From contig CABUWK010000022.1 of NCBI GenBank assembly GCA_902495325.1, positions 1 to 36,178 of the forward strand: 36,178 nucleotides of DNA, written 5' to 3'. The DNA comes from an uncultured Acidiphilium sp. Its GTDB lineage: Bacteria > Bacillota > Clostridia > Christensenellales > Borkfalkiaceae. Made by a program: the position numbers and the translations under genes. Below are positions 8,366 to 15,560 of the stretch, one piece after another. The notes under the pieces are model-generated. The model ran no database searches and was not told the DNA's origin. It was given only the letters and a program-made list of their open reading frames with translations. Within the stretch, counting starts at the first letter, position 1, and every line of letters starts with the position of its first letter.

Positions 8366-9391
8366 ATGACGGTAAAAATCGCAAAAGAAAATCTTTCCCG
8401 GTTTTTCGACGCCGTATCCGGAAACTATCCACTGTTCATGCCCCTGAAAAAGGGAGAACATACCGATTACGGATATTATGAAAAAGGCGCGGAATACGAT
8501 CTTGAAACGCTGAAAACGGCGAAGTCGCCCAAAAACGTGTTTTTCCCGCAGAGCGAGAACATGATGAAGTTCCGCACCGAAGGGAAGAAGATCGAAATCG
8601 AAGACATCCGCGAAGAGAAAGCGCCCTTCGTGCTGTTCGGCGTGAAGGCGTGCGATTACCGCGCGATCGCCGTGCTTGACAATGTGTTCCTTCAGAACCC
8701 CGTGGATACTTATTATAAACTCAGAAGAGACGCCGCGATCATATTTACCCTTTGCTGTAAAAAACCGGGCGATTCCTGCTTCTGCAACGTGTTCGGGATC
8801 GATCCGTCGCTCCCCGGAGGAGACGCCGTATGCGCGTTCGAGGGAGATTATCTTTATATCGACGCCCTGAACGAAAAAAGCGAAAAAGTTCTGAAAATCG
8901 CGGAAGAGATCTGCGAAAAAGCAGATTTTTCCAATACGGAGAATACGAGAAACGAGACGAGAGAGAAGATGAAAGATCTTCCGCTTGCCGATCTCGATCT
9001 CTCGAGATTCAGACCCGAAAATCTGAACGAACTGTTTGATCTTCCCGTATGGAACGAGCTTTCGGAAGCCTGCCTCGGCTGCGGCGCATGCACGTTCGTG
9101 TGCCCGACCTGTCAGTGTTTCGATATCCGCGATTTTAAAACGGACAAAGATATCCTGCGGTTCCGTTGCTGGGATTCCTGCATGTATTCCGATTTCACGC
9201 AGATGGCTGCGGCGAATCCGAGAACGACGCAGATGCAGAGATACCGCCAGCGTTTCATGCATAAACTCGTTTACTATCCTTCGCAGTACGGCATGTATTC
9301 CTGCGTGGGCTGCGGCAGATGCGTGGAGAAATGCCCGCAACGCCTTAACATCGCAAAGGTGATCAGAAAGATCGGGGGTGACAAGAAATGA
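8366..9391 (+). CDS. FlxB-like 4Fe-4S dicluster subunit (AsrA/HydB-like)
   Basis: This 341-residue protein is related to anaerobic sulfite reductase subunit A and the sulfhydrogenase beta subunit. It has an N-terminal region with conserved GVKACDYRAIAVLD and CCKKPGDSCFC segments, then a C-terminal dicluster domain with CLGCGACTFVCPTCQC (about 240-255) and CVGCGRCVEKCP (about 311-322). In sulfhydrogenases and Flx complexes this subunit pairs directly with the FAD/NAD(P)H-binding subunit. That subunit is encoded by the next gene, which starts inside the stop of this one (4-bp overlap). The predicted role is electron transfer from FlxA to FlxC/FlxD; no membrane segment is seen. Confidence 0.85.
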   Translation: MTVKIAKENLSRFFDAVSGNYPLFMPLKKGEHTDYGYYEKGAEYDLETLKTAKSPKNVFFPQSENMMKFRTEGKKIEIEDIREEKAPFVLFGVKACDYRAIAVLDNVFLQNPVDTYYKLRRDAAIIFTLCCKKPGDSCFCNVFGIDPSLPGGDAVCAFEGDYLYIDALNEKSEKVLKIAEEICEKADFSNTENTRNETREKMKDLPLADLDLSRFRPENLNELFDLPVWNELSEACLGCGACTFVCPTCQCFDIRDFKTDKDILRFRCWDSCMYSDFTQMAAANPRTTQMQRYRQRFMHKLVYYPSQYGMYSCVGCGRCVEKCPQRLNIAKVIRKIGGDKK

Positions 9392-10215
9392 TTTCCGAAA
9401 ATCTCATGCCTCGTATCGGCGTCGTGACGGATATCAGAAAAGATACCGCGGACGTCAAGACCTTCCGCGTGGTCGGAAGAGACGGAAAAAAGCTTTTCGA
9501 ACATCTCCCGGGGCAGTGCGCCATGGTGTCGATCCCCGGAGTGGGCGAATGTATGTTTTCCATCACGTCTTCGCCGACGAACGAAGAATTTATGGAATTT
9601 TCCATTAAAAAGTGCGGCTGTGTGACCGAAGTGATCCACGCGATCGAACCCGGGCAGGAAATCACCGTGAGAGGACCTTACGGAAAGAATTTCCCCGTGG
9701 AAGGCGATTTTAAAGGGAAAGATATGCTGTTTATTGCGGGCGGTATCGGGCTTGCTCCCCTTCGCAGCGTGATCAACTATATCCGGCATTACAGAAAAAA
9801 TTACGGAAAAGTGGTCGTCGTTTACGGCGCGCGCAGCAAGGACGATCTCGTGGATATCGACGAGATCAGACAGGAGTGGATGAACGAACCCGATTTCGAA
9901 GTGTATCTCACCATCGACAGACCGCAGGACGGTTGGGAAGGACACGTCGGTTTCGTGCCCGCTTACGTGAAGGAACTGGGGCTCGATCCCACGATGACCG
10001 CCGTGCTCTGCGGACCGCCGATCATGATCAAATTCACGCTTGCCGGGCTTCTGGAACTCGGGTTTTCCAAAGAGAGGGTGTATACCACCTTGGAACTTCG
10101 CATGAAGTGCGGTATCGGCAAATGCGGAAGGTGTAACGTCGGCGACAAATTCGTCTGCAAGGACGGACCCGTGTTCCGTATGGACGAGCTCGACGAACTT
10201 CCGAACGAATACTGA
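9388..10215 (+). CDS. FlxA-like FAD/NAD(P)H-binding oxidoreductase
   Basis: This 275-residue ferredoxin-NADP reductase family subunit is close to PyrK and the sulfhydrogenase gamma subunit. The FAD-binding beta barrel is followed by GGIGLAPLRS (NAD(P)H-binding phosphate loop, about 120-129) and CGPPIMIKF (about 210-218). The C terminus has a [2Fe-2S] loop with CGIGKCGRCNVG (about 245-256) and a later Cys. It is the entry point for NADH or NADPH electrons into the Flx-Hdr complex. The presence of this gene instead of MvhAG is what marks the cluster as NAD(P)H-driven. It overlaps flxB by 4 bp and is followed 20 bp later by the fumarate reductase iron-sulfur gene. Confidence 0.9.
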   Translation: MISENLMPRIGVVTDIRKDTADVKTFRVVGRDGKKLFEHLPGQCAMVSIPGVGECMFSITSSPTNEEFMEFSIKKCGCVTEVIHAIEPGQEITVRGPYGKNFPVEGDFKGKDMLFIAGGIGLAPLRSVINYIRHYRKNYGKVVVVYGARSKDDLVDIDEIRQEWMNEPDFEVYLTIDRPQDGWEGHVGFVPAYVKELGLDPTMTAVLCGPPIMIKFTLAGLLELGFSKERVYTTLELRMKCGIGKCGRCNVGDKFVCKDGPVFRMDELDELPNEY

Positions 10216-10235
10216 TCCCGCAAGAGGTAAAACAT

Positions 10236-10910
10236 ATGGAAAATAAAGTAAACGTATATTTTTTCGGTAAAAAATACGAAGTGCCCGCGAGCCTTACCAT
10301 TATGAAGGCGATGGAGTACGCCGGTTACCGTCTCGTGAGAGGATGCGGTTGCCGCAACGGTTTCTGCGGGGCATGCGCCACGATATACAGGATCAAAGGA
10401 AAGCAGGAGCTGAAAACCTGCCTTGCCTGTCAGCAACAGGTGGAAGAGGGAATGTATGTGGCAACTCTTCCGTTCTTCCCCCTCGTAAAACAGGTTTACG
10501 ACATTGAAAAGATCAAGCCGACGGAACAGATCATGATGCAGCTTTATCCCGAAATTTACAGCTGTATCGGCTGCAATGCCTGCACGAAGGCTTGCACGCA
10601 GGGACTTAACGTAATGCAGTATATCGCGTACGCTCAGCGCGGCGAGTACAAAAAATGCGCGGAAGAAAGTTTCGACTGCGTGATGTGCGGCGTGTGTTCT
10701 TCCCGCTGCCCGGCGGGGATCTCCCATCCTCAGGTGGCGGAACTGGCGAGAAGACTTTACGGAAAATACCTCGCGCCCGAATGCAAACACCTCGAAAAGC
10801 GGGTGTCCGAGATCGAAAACGGCGATTTCGTCAAGTTGATGGAAGACATCATGAACAAGCCGATTTCCGAGATGAAAGAGCTTTACAATCACAGAGACAT
10901 CGAAAAGTAA
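10236..10910 (+). CDS. Fumarate reductase iron-sulfur subunit
   Basis: This 224-residue SdhB/FrdB-type subunit opens with a plant-type [2Fe-2S] domain (CGCRNGFCGAC, about 36-46, then CLAC). Two cluster-binding groups follow, CIGCNACTKAC (about 110-120) and CVMCGVCSSRCP (about 147-158). It transfers electrons to the flavoprotein encoded 13 bp downstream. The closest architecture I know is the N-terminal part of methanogen thiol:fumarate reductase TfrB. Unlike TfrB, it has no C-terminal CCG domain, and the operon's separate HdrB could supply that function. A quinone-linked role is unlikely, since no FrdC/FrdD-like membrane anchor is encoded nearby. Confidence 0.85.
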   Translation: MENKVNVYFFGKKYEVPASLTIMKAMEYAGYRLVRGCGCRNGFCGACATIYRIKGKQELKTCLACQQQVEEGMYVATLPFFPLVKQVYDIEKIKPTEQIMMQLYPEIYSCIGCNACTKACTQGLNVMQYIAYAQRGEYKKCAEESFDCVMCGVCSSRCPAGISHPQVAELARRLYGKYLAPECKHLEKRVSEIENGDFVKLMEDIMNKPISEMKELYNHRDIEK

Positions 10911-10923
10911 GGAGAGAGGACAA

Positions 10924-12534
10924 ATGTATCAGTATACGGAAGAACAGCTTCGGTCGATGAAGAAAGTCGAAGCGACCAGGGACGCCAGAATGAATTCTCT
11001 CTTTCCCCGTATGACGGCGGAAGAAAAAGACGCGGTGCTGAAAGAAAACCACCCCGACTATATCGAATCGGCATACGAAAACCTGAAAGTCGGACCGAAC
11101 AAGGGCGACAAAGTCCTTCACGAACTTGCCGACCTTCTGCAGGGAAAATCGCGCGTGCTCGGCATGAATATCGACCTTTCCCGCGCGGATATCGAGACCG
11201 ACGTGCTCGTGATCGGCGCGGGCGGCGCGGGCTCTTCCGCGGCGATCATGGCGAACGAAGCGGGCGCGAAAGTGACCGTCGTTACGAAACTTCGTATCGG
11301 AGACGCGAACACCATGATGGCGGAAGGCGGTATCCAGGCTGCCGATAAGGAAAACGACAGCCCCGCGATCCATTATCTCGACGCATTCGGCGGCGGACAT
11401 TTCGCCGCCAAGCCCGAACTTCTCAGAATGCTCGTTTACGAGGCTCCGGAAGCGATCAAATGGCTTTCCGATCTCGGCGTGATGTTCGATAAGGACGAAA
11501 ACGGCAACATGATCACCACCCACGGCGGCGGAACTTCCCGCAAGAGAATGCACGCCTGCAAGGACTATTCGGGTGCGGAGATCATGAGAACCCTTCGCGA
11601 CGAAGTTCTGAACAGACAGATCCCCGTGATCGATTTCACGGCGGCGATCGAAATTTTAAAGGACGAAAAGGGCAATGCCGCGGGTGCCGTATTGCAGAAT
11701 ATGGAAACGGGAGAGATCCTGATCGCAAAGGCGAAAACGGTGATCATCGCGACGGGCGGCGCGGGAAGACTTCATTATCAGGGTTTCCCGACGAGCAACC
11801 ATTACGGCGCGACGGCAGACGGGCTCGTGCTCGCTTACAGAGCGGGTGCGAAACTCCTTTATGCAGATACCCTTCAGTATCACCCCACGGGCGTTGCGGA
11901 GCCCACGCAGATCTTCGGCGCACTCGTAACCGAAAAAGTACGTTCGCTCGGCGCGCAGCTCGTCAATAAAAACGGCGAGGCGTTCGTGTATTCTCTCGAA
12001 ACGAGAGACGTCACGGCGGCGTCGATCATCCGCGAATGCAAAAAGAGAGGCAATTCGGTAAAAACGACGGACGGAGAAGGCGTGTGGCTCGATACGCCGA
12101 TGATCGAGAAGATCGGCGGCGAGGGGACGATCCTTGCCAGGATCCCCGCCATGTACCGCATGTTCGAAAAATACGGCATCGATATCCGGAAAGAACCCAT
12201 TCTCGTTTATCCGACCCTTCACTATCAGAACGGCGGGATCGATATCGACGGCAACTGCGAAACGACGAAGGTGAAGAACCTTTTCGTCGCAGGGGAAGCC
12301 GTTGGGGGGATCCATGGCAGAAACAGACTGATGGGCAATTCTCTGCTCGACGTGATCGTTTTCGGCAGAGACGCGGGCAAAGCCGCAGCCGAAAGGGCGA
12401 AAGAAACGGACGAGGCGGGAAAACTTACCCTCAGCCACGTGGAAGCCTTTGAAAAGGAACTTGAAAGCGCAGGGATCCGCCCGACGAAGCTTTCGCCGCA
12501 GATCCTGCCCGATTATACGAGAAAGGATATGTAA
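10924..12534 (+). CDS. Fumarate reductase flavoprotein subunit (soluble, TfrA-like)
   Basis: This 536-residue FAD flavoprotein of the succinate dehydrogenase/fumarate reductase family should reduce fumarate to succinate in the cytoplasm. It has the FAD motif GAGGAG (98-103), QYHPTG, ETRD with the candidate proton-donating Arg, PTLHYQNGGI with the substrate-binding His, and GRNRLMGNSL near the C terminus. Two features are unusual. A charged extension of about 92 residues precedes the Rossmann fold, which normally starts near residue 10. The His that binds FAD covalently in membrane enzymes is Asn in NTMMAEGGIQ, so FAD should be noncovalent, as in other soluble members. The extension may dock onto Hdr or FrdB. 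L-aspartate oxidase was considered but fits the iron-sulfur partner less well. Confidence 0.87.
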   Translation: MYQYTEEQLRSMKKVEATRDARMNSLFPRMTAEEKDAVLKENHPDYIESAYENLKVGPNKGDKVLHELADLLQGKSRVLGMNIDLSRADIETDVLVIGAGGAGSSAAIMANEAGAKVTVVTKLRIGDANTMMAEGGIQAADKENDSPAIHYLDAFGGGHFAAKPELLRMLVYEAPEAIKWLSDLGVMFDKDENGNMITTHGGGTSRKRMHACKDYSGAEIMRTLRDEVLNRQIPVIDFTAAIEILKDEKGNAAGAVLQNMETGEILIAKAKTVIIATGGAGRLHYQGFPTSNHYGATADGLVLAYRAGAKLLYADTLQYHPTGVAEPTQIFGALVTEKVRSLGAQLVNKNGEAFVYSLETRDVTAASIIRECKKRGNSVKTTDGEGVWLDTPMIEKIGGEGTILARIPAMYRMFEKYGIDIRKEPILVYPTLHYQNGGIDIDGNCETTKVKNLFVAGEAVGGIHGRNRLMGNSLLDVIVFGRDAGKAAAERAKETDEAGKLTLSHVEAFEKELESAGIRPTKLSPQILPDYTRKDM

Positions 12535-12543
12535 TAAGATGTT

Positions 12544-12568
12544 TGCCGCCGTTAAAAATGCGGCGGCA
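12544..12568 (+). repeat. Intra-operon hairpin after frdA
   Basis: Eight-bp GC-only arms TGCCGCCG/CGGCGGCA enclose a 9-nt loop in the 99-bp gap after the fumarate reductase gene. No T-run follows, so it is more likely an RNA-processing or stability element, or a partial attenuator, than a full terminator. Confidence 0.55.
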
Positions 12569-12633
12569 GACAACAGAATAAACCGCCCCGGCAGGGATGG
12601 ATCTCCGCAGGGGAGAAAAAGGAGAAATAATTT

Positions 12634-12972
12634 ATGTTATCGACGCTCGCTACTATATGCGAAATCGTCATGGTGGTATGTTTCGGCGCTTCCTGGCCCT
12701 TCAATATCAGAAAGGCATACAAAGCCCGTTCCACGAAGGGCACAAGCCTTTTGTTTATGAGCCTGATTGACCTCGGGTATATCGGCGGGATTCTGAACAA
12801 GATCTTCACGCTGATCGACCAGGGGAGTCTTAACTGGCTGAAATGGGTCGCTTTCGGGTTCTATATCCTGAATCTTATTCTCGTTACGACGGGGATCCTG
12901 ATTTATTTCAGAAACAAAAATATCGAAAAACATCATGAAACCGAGGCGGGCGGAACGTCCGCCGGAAAATAA
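12634..12972 (+). CDS. Small PQ-loop (SemiSWEET-like) membrane protein
   Basis: This 112-residue protein has three predicted membrane segments (about residues 4-22, 42-62 and 69-95). A W-P-F-N-I-R-K motif and a KARSTKGTSLLFM segment are of the kind found in PQ-loop/MtN3 proteins. The size matches bacterial SemiSWEETs, which dimerise to form a transporter, but the substrate cannot be read from sequence. It is the only membrane protein in the operon, lying between fumarate reductase and the hydrogenase pair. Export or uptake of a C4-dicarboxylate or other small metabolite is speculative. A GGAG ribosome binding site precedes the ATG, and the C-terminal tail is Glu/Gly/Lys rich. Confidence 0.75.
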   Translation: MLSTLATICEIVMVVCFGASWPFNIRKAYKARSTKGTSLLFMSLIDLGYIGGILNKIFTLIDQGSLNWLKWVAFGFYILNLILVTTGILIYFRNKNIEKHHETEAGGTSAGK

Positions 12973-12990
12973 AATACGGAGGAGAGTTTT

Positions 12991-13233
12991 ATGTTGAAAA
13001 TCACCGTTTGCGTCGGCAGTTCCTGTCATCTGAAAGGATCCCGTCAGGTCGTCGAAGCTCTGAGAGAAATGATTGCGGAAAAAAATCTTTCCGATAAAAT
13101 CGAACTTGCGGGCACCTTCTGCATGGGAAAATGCGACGAGGGCGTTTGCGTTACCGTTAACGAGGATTTCTTTTCCGTAAGCCCCGAAACCGTAAAAGAA
13201 TTTTTCGAAAAAGAAGTTCTTACGAGAATCTGA
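12991..13233 (+). CDS. Thioredoxin-like [2Fe-2S] ferredoxin (NuoE-like)
   Basis: This 80-residue protein has the thioredoxin-like ferredoxin fold of NuoE/HydC-type subunits. Its four cluster cysteines are Cys7 and Cys12 in CVGSSC, plus two in FCMGKCDEGVC. It is shorter than NuoE proper, having only the cluster domain. Small proteins of this kind commonly sit next to group B-type [FeFe] hydrogenases, and this one is 24 bp upstream of such a gene. The likely role is an electron carrier or accessory subunit of the hydrogenase. It has no NADH- or FMN-binding partner subunit here, so it should not by itself make the enzyme NADH-dependent. Confidence 0.85.
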   Translation: MLKITVCVGSSCHLKGSRQVVEALREMIAEKNLSDKIELAGTFCMGKCDEGVCVTVNEDFFSVSPETVKEFFEKEVLTRI

Positions 13234-13257
13234 CGGAAAGGAATACGGAGGATAAAA

Positions 13258-14697
13258 ATGGCAGTAAAAAAATTCGATACGAAAGTTCAGCATCTGAAAT
13301 ATAAAGTGTTGCGCGAAGTTGCCCGTCAGGCATGGGCGGGAACGCTTGCGGAAAACGCGATCGATATTCCGAAGATCATCGTGCCGGGCAAGATCCCCAC
13401 GATGCGTTGTTGCGTGTATAAAGAACGCGCGATTCTGGCGGAGCGCGTAAAGATCGCCATGGGCGGAAACAAAGAAAATCCGAACGTGATCGAAGTGATC
13501 GATATCGCGTGCGACGAATGTCCCGTCGGCGGATACGAAGTCACGAATGCCTGCAGAGGGTGCCTTGCTCACCGTTGCGAGGATGCCTGCCGTTTCGGCG
13601 CGATCACGTTCGACGAACACCACGTTGCCCATATCGACAAGACGAAGTGTAAGGAATGTGGCGCATGCTCGAAGGTTTGCCCCTATAACGCGATCCGAAA
13701 CTACAAACGCCCGTGCGAGCTTGCCTGCAAGGTGAAAGCCATTTCCATGGGCGAAGAGAAACAGGCTTGCATCGACAATTCGAAGTGCATTTCCTGCGGC
13801 GCGTGCGTGTATCAGTGTCCGTTCGGCGCGATTACCGACAAATCGTATATCGTAAACGCCGTAGACCTGATCAAAAAGAGCGAAAACAACACCAAGTATA
13901 AAGTGTTTGCCGTGGTTGCGCCGTCTATTTCCAGCCAGTTCAGCTATGCGAAACTCGGGCAGGTGATCACGGGGTTGAAAGAACTCGGATTCCACACCGT
14001 GGTAGAAGCCGCGCTCGGCGCCGATATGGTCGCGCTTGCCGAATCGAAGGAGCTTGCGGAAAAGGGCTTCCTCACGAGTTCGTGCTGTCCTGCATTCGTC
14101 ATGTTTATCGAAAAGAATTTCCCGAATATGGTCGGAAACATTTCGCATAACTTCTCGCCCATGGGCGCGATCGCGAAATATCTGAAGGAGAACGAAGAAC
14201 CCTGCAAGATCGTGTTCATCGGACCCTGCACGGCAAAGAAGGCGGAAGTGCAGAGAGAAAAAGTGAAACCTTATGTAGACGTTGCGCTTACGTTCGAAGA
14301 ACTTCAGGCGCTGTTTGACAGTAAGGATATCGACATCACGACCCTTCCCGAAGGCGTGCTCGACAATGCTTCCTATTTCGGGCGTATCTTTGCGAGATGC
14401 GGCGGTTTGTCCGACGCCGTGACCGAAGCCATGAAAGAACAGGGGATCAACGATTTCGAGCTGAAACCCTGCGTATGCGACGGTATCGAAGAATGCAAGA
14501 TCGCCCTGATGAAGAAGAGCAGAAATCTGACGGACGTCAACTTTATCGAAGGTATGGCGTGTATCGGCGGATGTATCGGCGGAGCGGGGTGTCTCACCCA
14601 CGGCGAAAAGAACAAAGCCGAAGTCGATAAATACGGCAAAGAAGCTTACGAAAAAACCATTAAAGACGCCGTGTCCGTTCTGAAACAGAGCGACTGA
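13258..14697 (+). CDS. [FeFe] hydrogenase, group B-type
   Basis: This 479-residue monomeric [FeFe] hydrogenase should interconvert protons and H2 with reduced ferredoxin. The cysteine-rich N-terminal region (51-140) is followed by ferredoxin sites CKECGACSKVC (131-141) and CISCGACVYQC (177-187). The H-cluster domain has L1 TSSCCPAF (273-280), L2 GPCTAKK (322-328) and L3 MACIGGCIGGAGC (433-445). The H-cluster cysteines 276/277, 324, 435 and 439 are all present. The TSSCCPA, GPCTAKK and GGCIGGAG variants are those of group B enzymes, rather than the TSCCPGW and GGC.NGGGQ of group A. Group B physiology is poorly defined. No maturase genes (hydE, hydF, hydG) are in the window. Confidence 0.93.
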   Translation: MAVKKFDTKVQHLKYKVLREVARQAWAGTLAENAIDIPKIIVPGKIPTMRCCVYKERAILAERVKIAMGGNKENPNVIEVIDIACDECPVGGYEVTNACRGCLAHRCEDACRFGAITFDEHHVAHIDKTKCKECGACSKVCPYNAIRNYKRPCELACKVKAISMGEEKQACIDNSKCISCGACVYQCPFGAITDKSYIVNAVDLIKKSENNTKYKVFAVVAPSISSQFSYAKLGQVITGLKELGFHTVVEAALGADMVALAESKELAEKGFLTSSCCPAFVMFIEKNFPNMVGNISHNFSPMGAIAKYLKENEEPCKIVFIGPCTAKKAEVQREKVKPYVDVALTFEELQALFDSKDIDITTLPEGVLDNASYFGRIFARCGGLSDAVTEAMKEQGINDFELKPCVCDGIEECKIALMKKSRNLTDVNFIEGMACIGGCIGGAGCLTHGEKNKAEVDKYGKEAYEKTIKDAVSVLKQSD

Positions 14698-14707
14698 CGG
14701 AGAAAAG

Positions 14708-14756
14708 AAAACAGGCTTGACGTTTGTTAAAGACAACAATGTCAAGCCTGTTTTTT
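14708..14756 (+). terminator. Strong terminator of the hydrogenase operon (bidirectional)
   Basis: A perfect 14-bp inverted repeat (14708-14721 and 14741-14754) is followed by six T residues, 10 bp after the hydrogenase stop. T-rich sequence also flanks it on the minus strand, so it could end a convergent transcript from the right. Confidence 0.92.
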
Positions 14757-14782
14757 CTCTGTCCGGATCGTCTGCCGTGTTC

Positions 14783-15151
14783 TCAGGTCAGATCGTAAGT
14801 TGTGTAATTCGTTTGGAACAGCATGTTCTGAAATCGTAAAAATCGGGTTGTTCTGCTTCCGTGCAGAAAACGCTTCCGGCTACGGAACACAAAAGATTTC
14901 CGGAATACGATTTTCGTGTGAATTCCGGGTGTATAAAAAACGAAATAAAATTCTTCGCTGTTTCTTTCGCCCACGCATTCGGGAAAATTGCTCGCCTTGT
15001 TCCGATTGGCGGTGCAGGAGGAAAGATCGATCTCATGCATTGCGCCGCATTCGTCACGGTAAATAATGGAAGAAGAGCCGTTTTCCGCTTTCGTGCGGTT
15101 AAAATATATAATATCCGTATCGTCGACAAGAATATAACTGTCCGTTATCAT
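14783..15151 (-). CDS. Doubtful small protein, unrecognised
   Basis: This 122-codon reading frame runs convergent to the hydrogenase. Its ATG at 15151 follows AGAGGAAAAG, a credible ribosome binding site. The first 85 residues look protein-like (acidic, with DSYILVDDTDIIYF and DECGAMHEIDL), while the last 40 become Arg/Phe rich. In that part another minus-strand frame (14788-15129) looks better, which would fit a frameshifted remnant. It matches no family I know. Bidirectional hairpins at 14708-14756 and 15166-15198 bracket it. It could equally be non-coding sequence; base composition is less GC rich than in the operon genes. Confidence 0.35.
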   Translation of the reverse strand: MITDSYILVDDTDIIYFNRTKAENGSSSIIYRDECGAMHEIDLSSCTANRNKASNFPECVGERNSEEFYFVFYTPGIHTKIVFRKSFVFRSRKRFLHGSRTTRFLRFQNMLFQTNYTTYDLT

Positions 15152-15165
15152 CTTTTCCTCTGAAC

Positions 15166-15198
15166 AGTAAAAGACGGTCATCGAATGATGACCGCCTT
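15166..15198 (-). terminator. Bidirectional hairpin after tRNA-Pro
   Basis: The stem GGTCATC/GATGACC is extended on both sides by A and T runs (AAAGAC.../...GCCTTTTTT) and lies directly downstream of tRNA-Pro on the minus strand. The T-run is stronger on the plus strand (15195-15202) than on the minus. Confidence 0.65.
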
Positions 15199-15204
15199 TT
15201 TTAT

Positions 15205-15281
15205 TGGTCGAGGTGACGGGACTTGAACCCACGGCCTCTTGGTCCCGAACCAAGCGCGCTACCAAACTGCGCTACACCTCG
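15205..15281 (-). tRNA. tRNA-Pro (anticodon CGG)
   Basis: On the minus strand the acceptor stem CGAGGTG (275-281 of this kilobase) pairs with CACCTCG (209-215), followed by discriminator A and encoded CCA. The D-arm contains AGCGCAGTTTGGTAGCGC, and the anticodon stem CTTGG/CCAAG closes the loop TTCGGGA (anticodon CGG, proline). The T-loop GGTTCAAGTCC is normal. Length is 77 nt including CCA. Confidence 0.96.
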
Positions 15282-15297
15282 CTAAGCAACGTATTAC

Positions 15298-15326
15298 ATT
15301 ATACAACATTCCTTTTTGTTTTTCAA
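15298..15326 (-). promoter_or_regulatory. Promoter of tRNA-Pro
   Basis: On the minus strand TTGAAA (15321-15326), a 17-bp spacer and a perfect TATAAT (15298-15303) lie 17 bp before the tRNA 5' end. Confidence 0.85.
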
Positions 15327-15468
15327 GTAAAATCAATCGGAAATCGGGAAATTTTTAAATTTTTTTTGAGAAGAGAAAAACGGAGAGACCCGGAAGCCGC
15401 CTTGCCGGGCGGATACAGAGAAAATGAGAGGGAAGAGACGGGCGCTTCCGGAGCGTTCGGCGAGAGCG

Positions 15469-15545
15469 TTGAACTCCGCAAGCTTTAATGCGGTTCAAAT
15501 CTCTCTCGGTTAACCGAGAAAGATTTGAACTACGATCGCCCGTAG
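15469..15545 (+). promoter_or_regulatory. Leader with overlapping inverted repeats before the glycosidase genes
   Basis: Three inverted repeats stand in a row. The first pairs TTGAACTCCGCA with TGCGGTTCAA (about 15469-15498, small bulge). The second is a 38-bp palindrome centred on GGTTAACC (15493-15530, 19-bp arms, one mismatch). The third is CTACG/CGTAG (15530-15545). The first and second share the GGTTCAA segment, so as RNA they could not form together. This would suit a switch, while as DNA the palindrome would suit a dimeric repressor. No T-run follows, and I see no clear promoter between 15330 and 15468, a G/A-rich stretch with no visible gene. Confidence 0.55.
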
Positions 15546-15560
15546 CTGAGGGAAAGGGAA

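Noticed and set aside
10924..12534. L-aspartate oxidase (NadB) instead of fumarate reductase
   Set aside because: It is non-covalent FAD and of similar length, but an FrdB-type iron-sulfur gene precedes it and no nadA/nadC is nearby.
12637..14745. 702-codon open frame antisense to the PQ-loop, [2Fe-2S] and hydrogenase genes
   Set aside because: It spans three well-supported genes in antisense and shows no family features; it is a composition shadow.
14861..15163. 100-codon plus-strand frame in the orphan segment
   Set aside because: The ribosome binding site is poor, and the opposite strand has the better start and more protein-like sequence; neither is certain.
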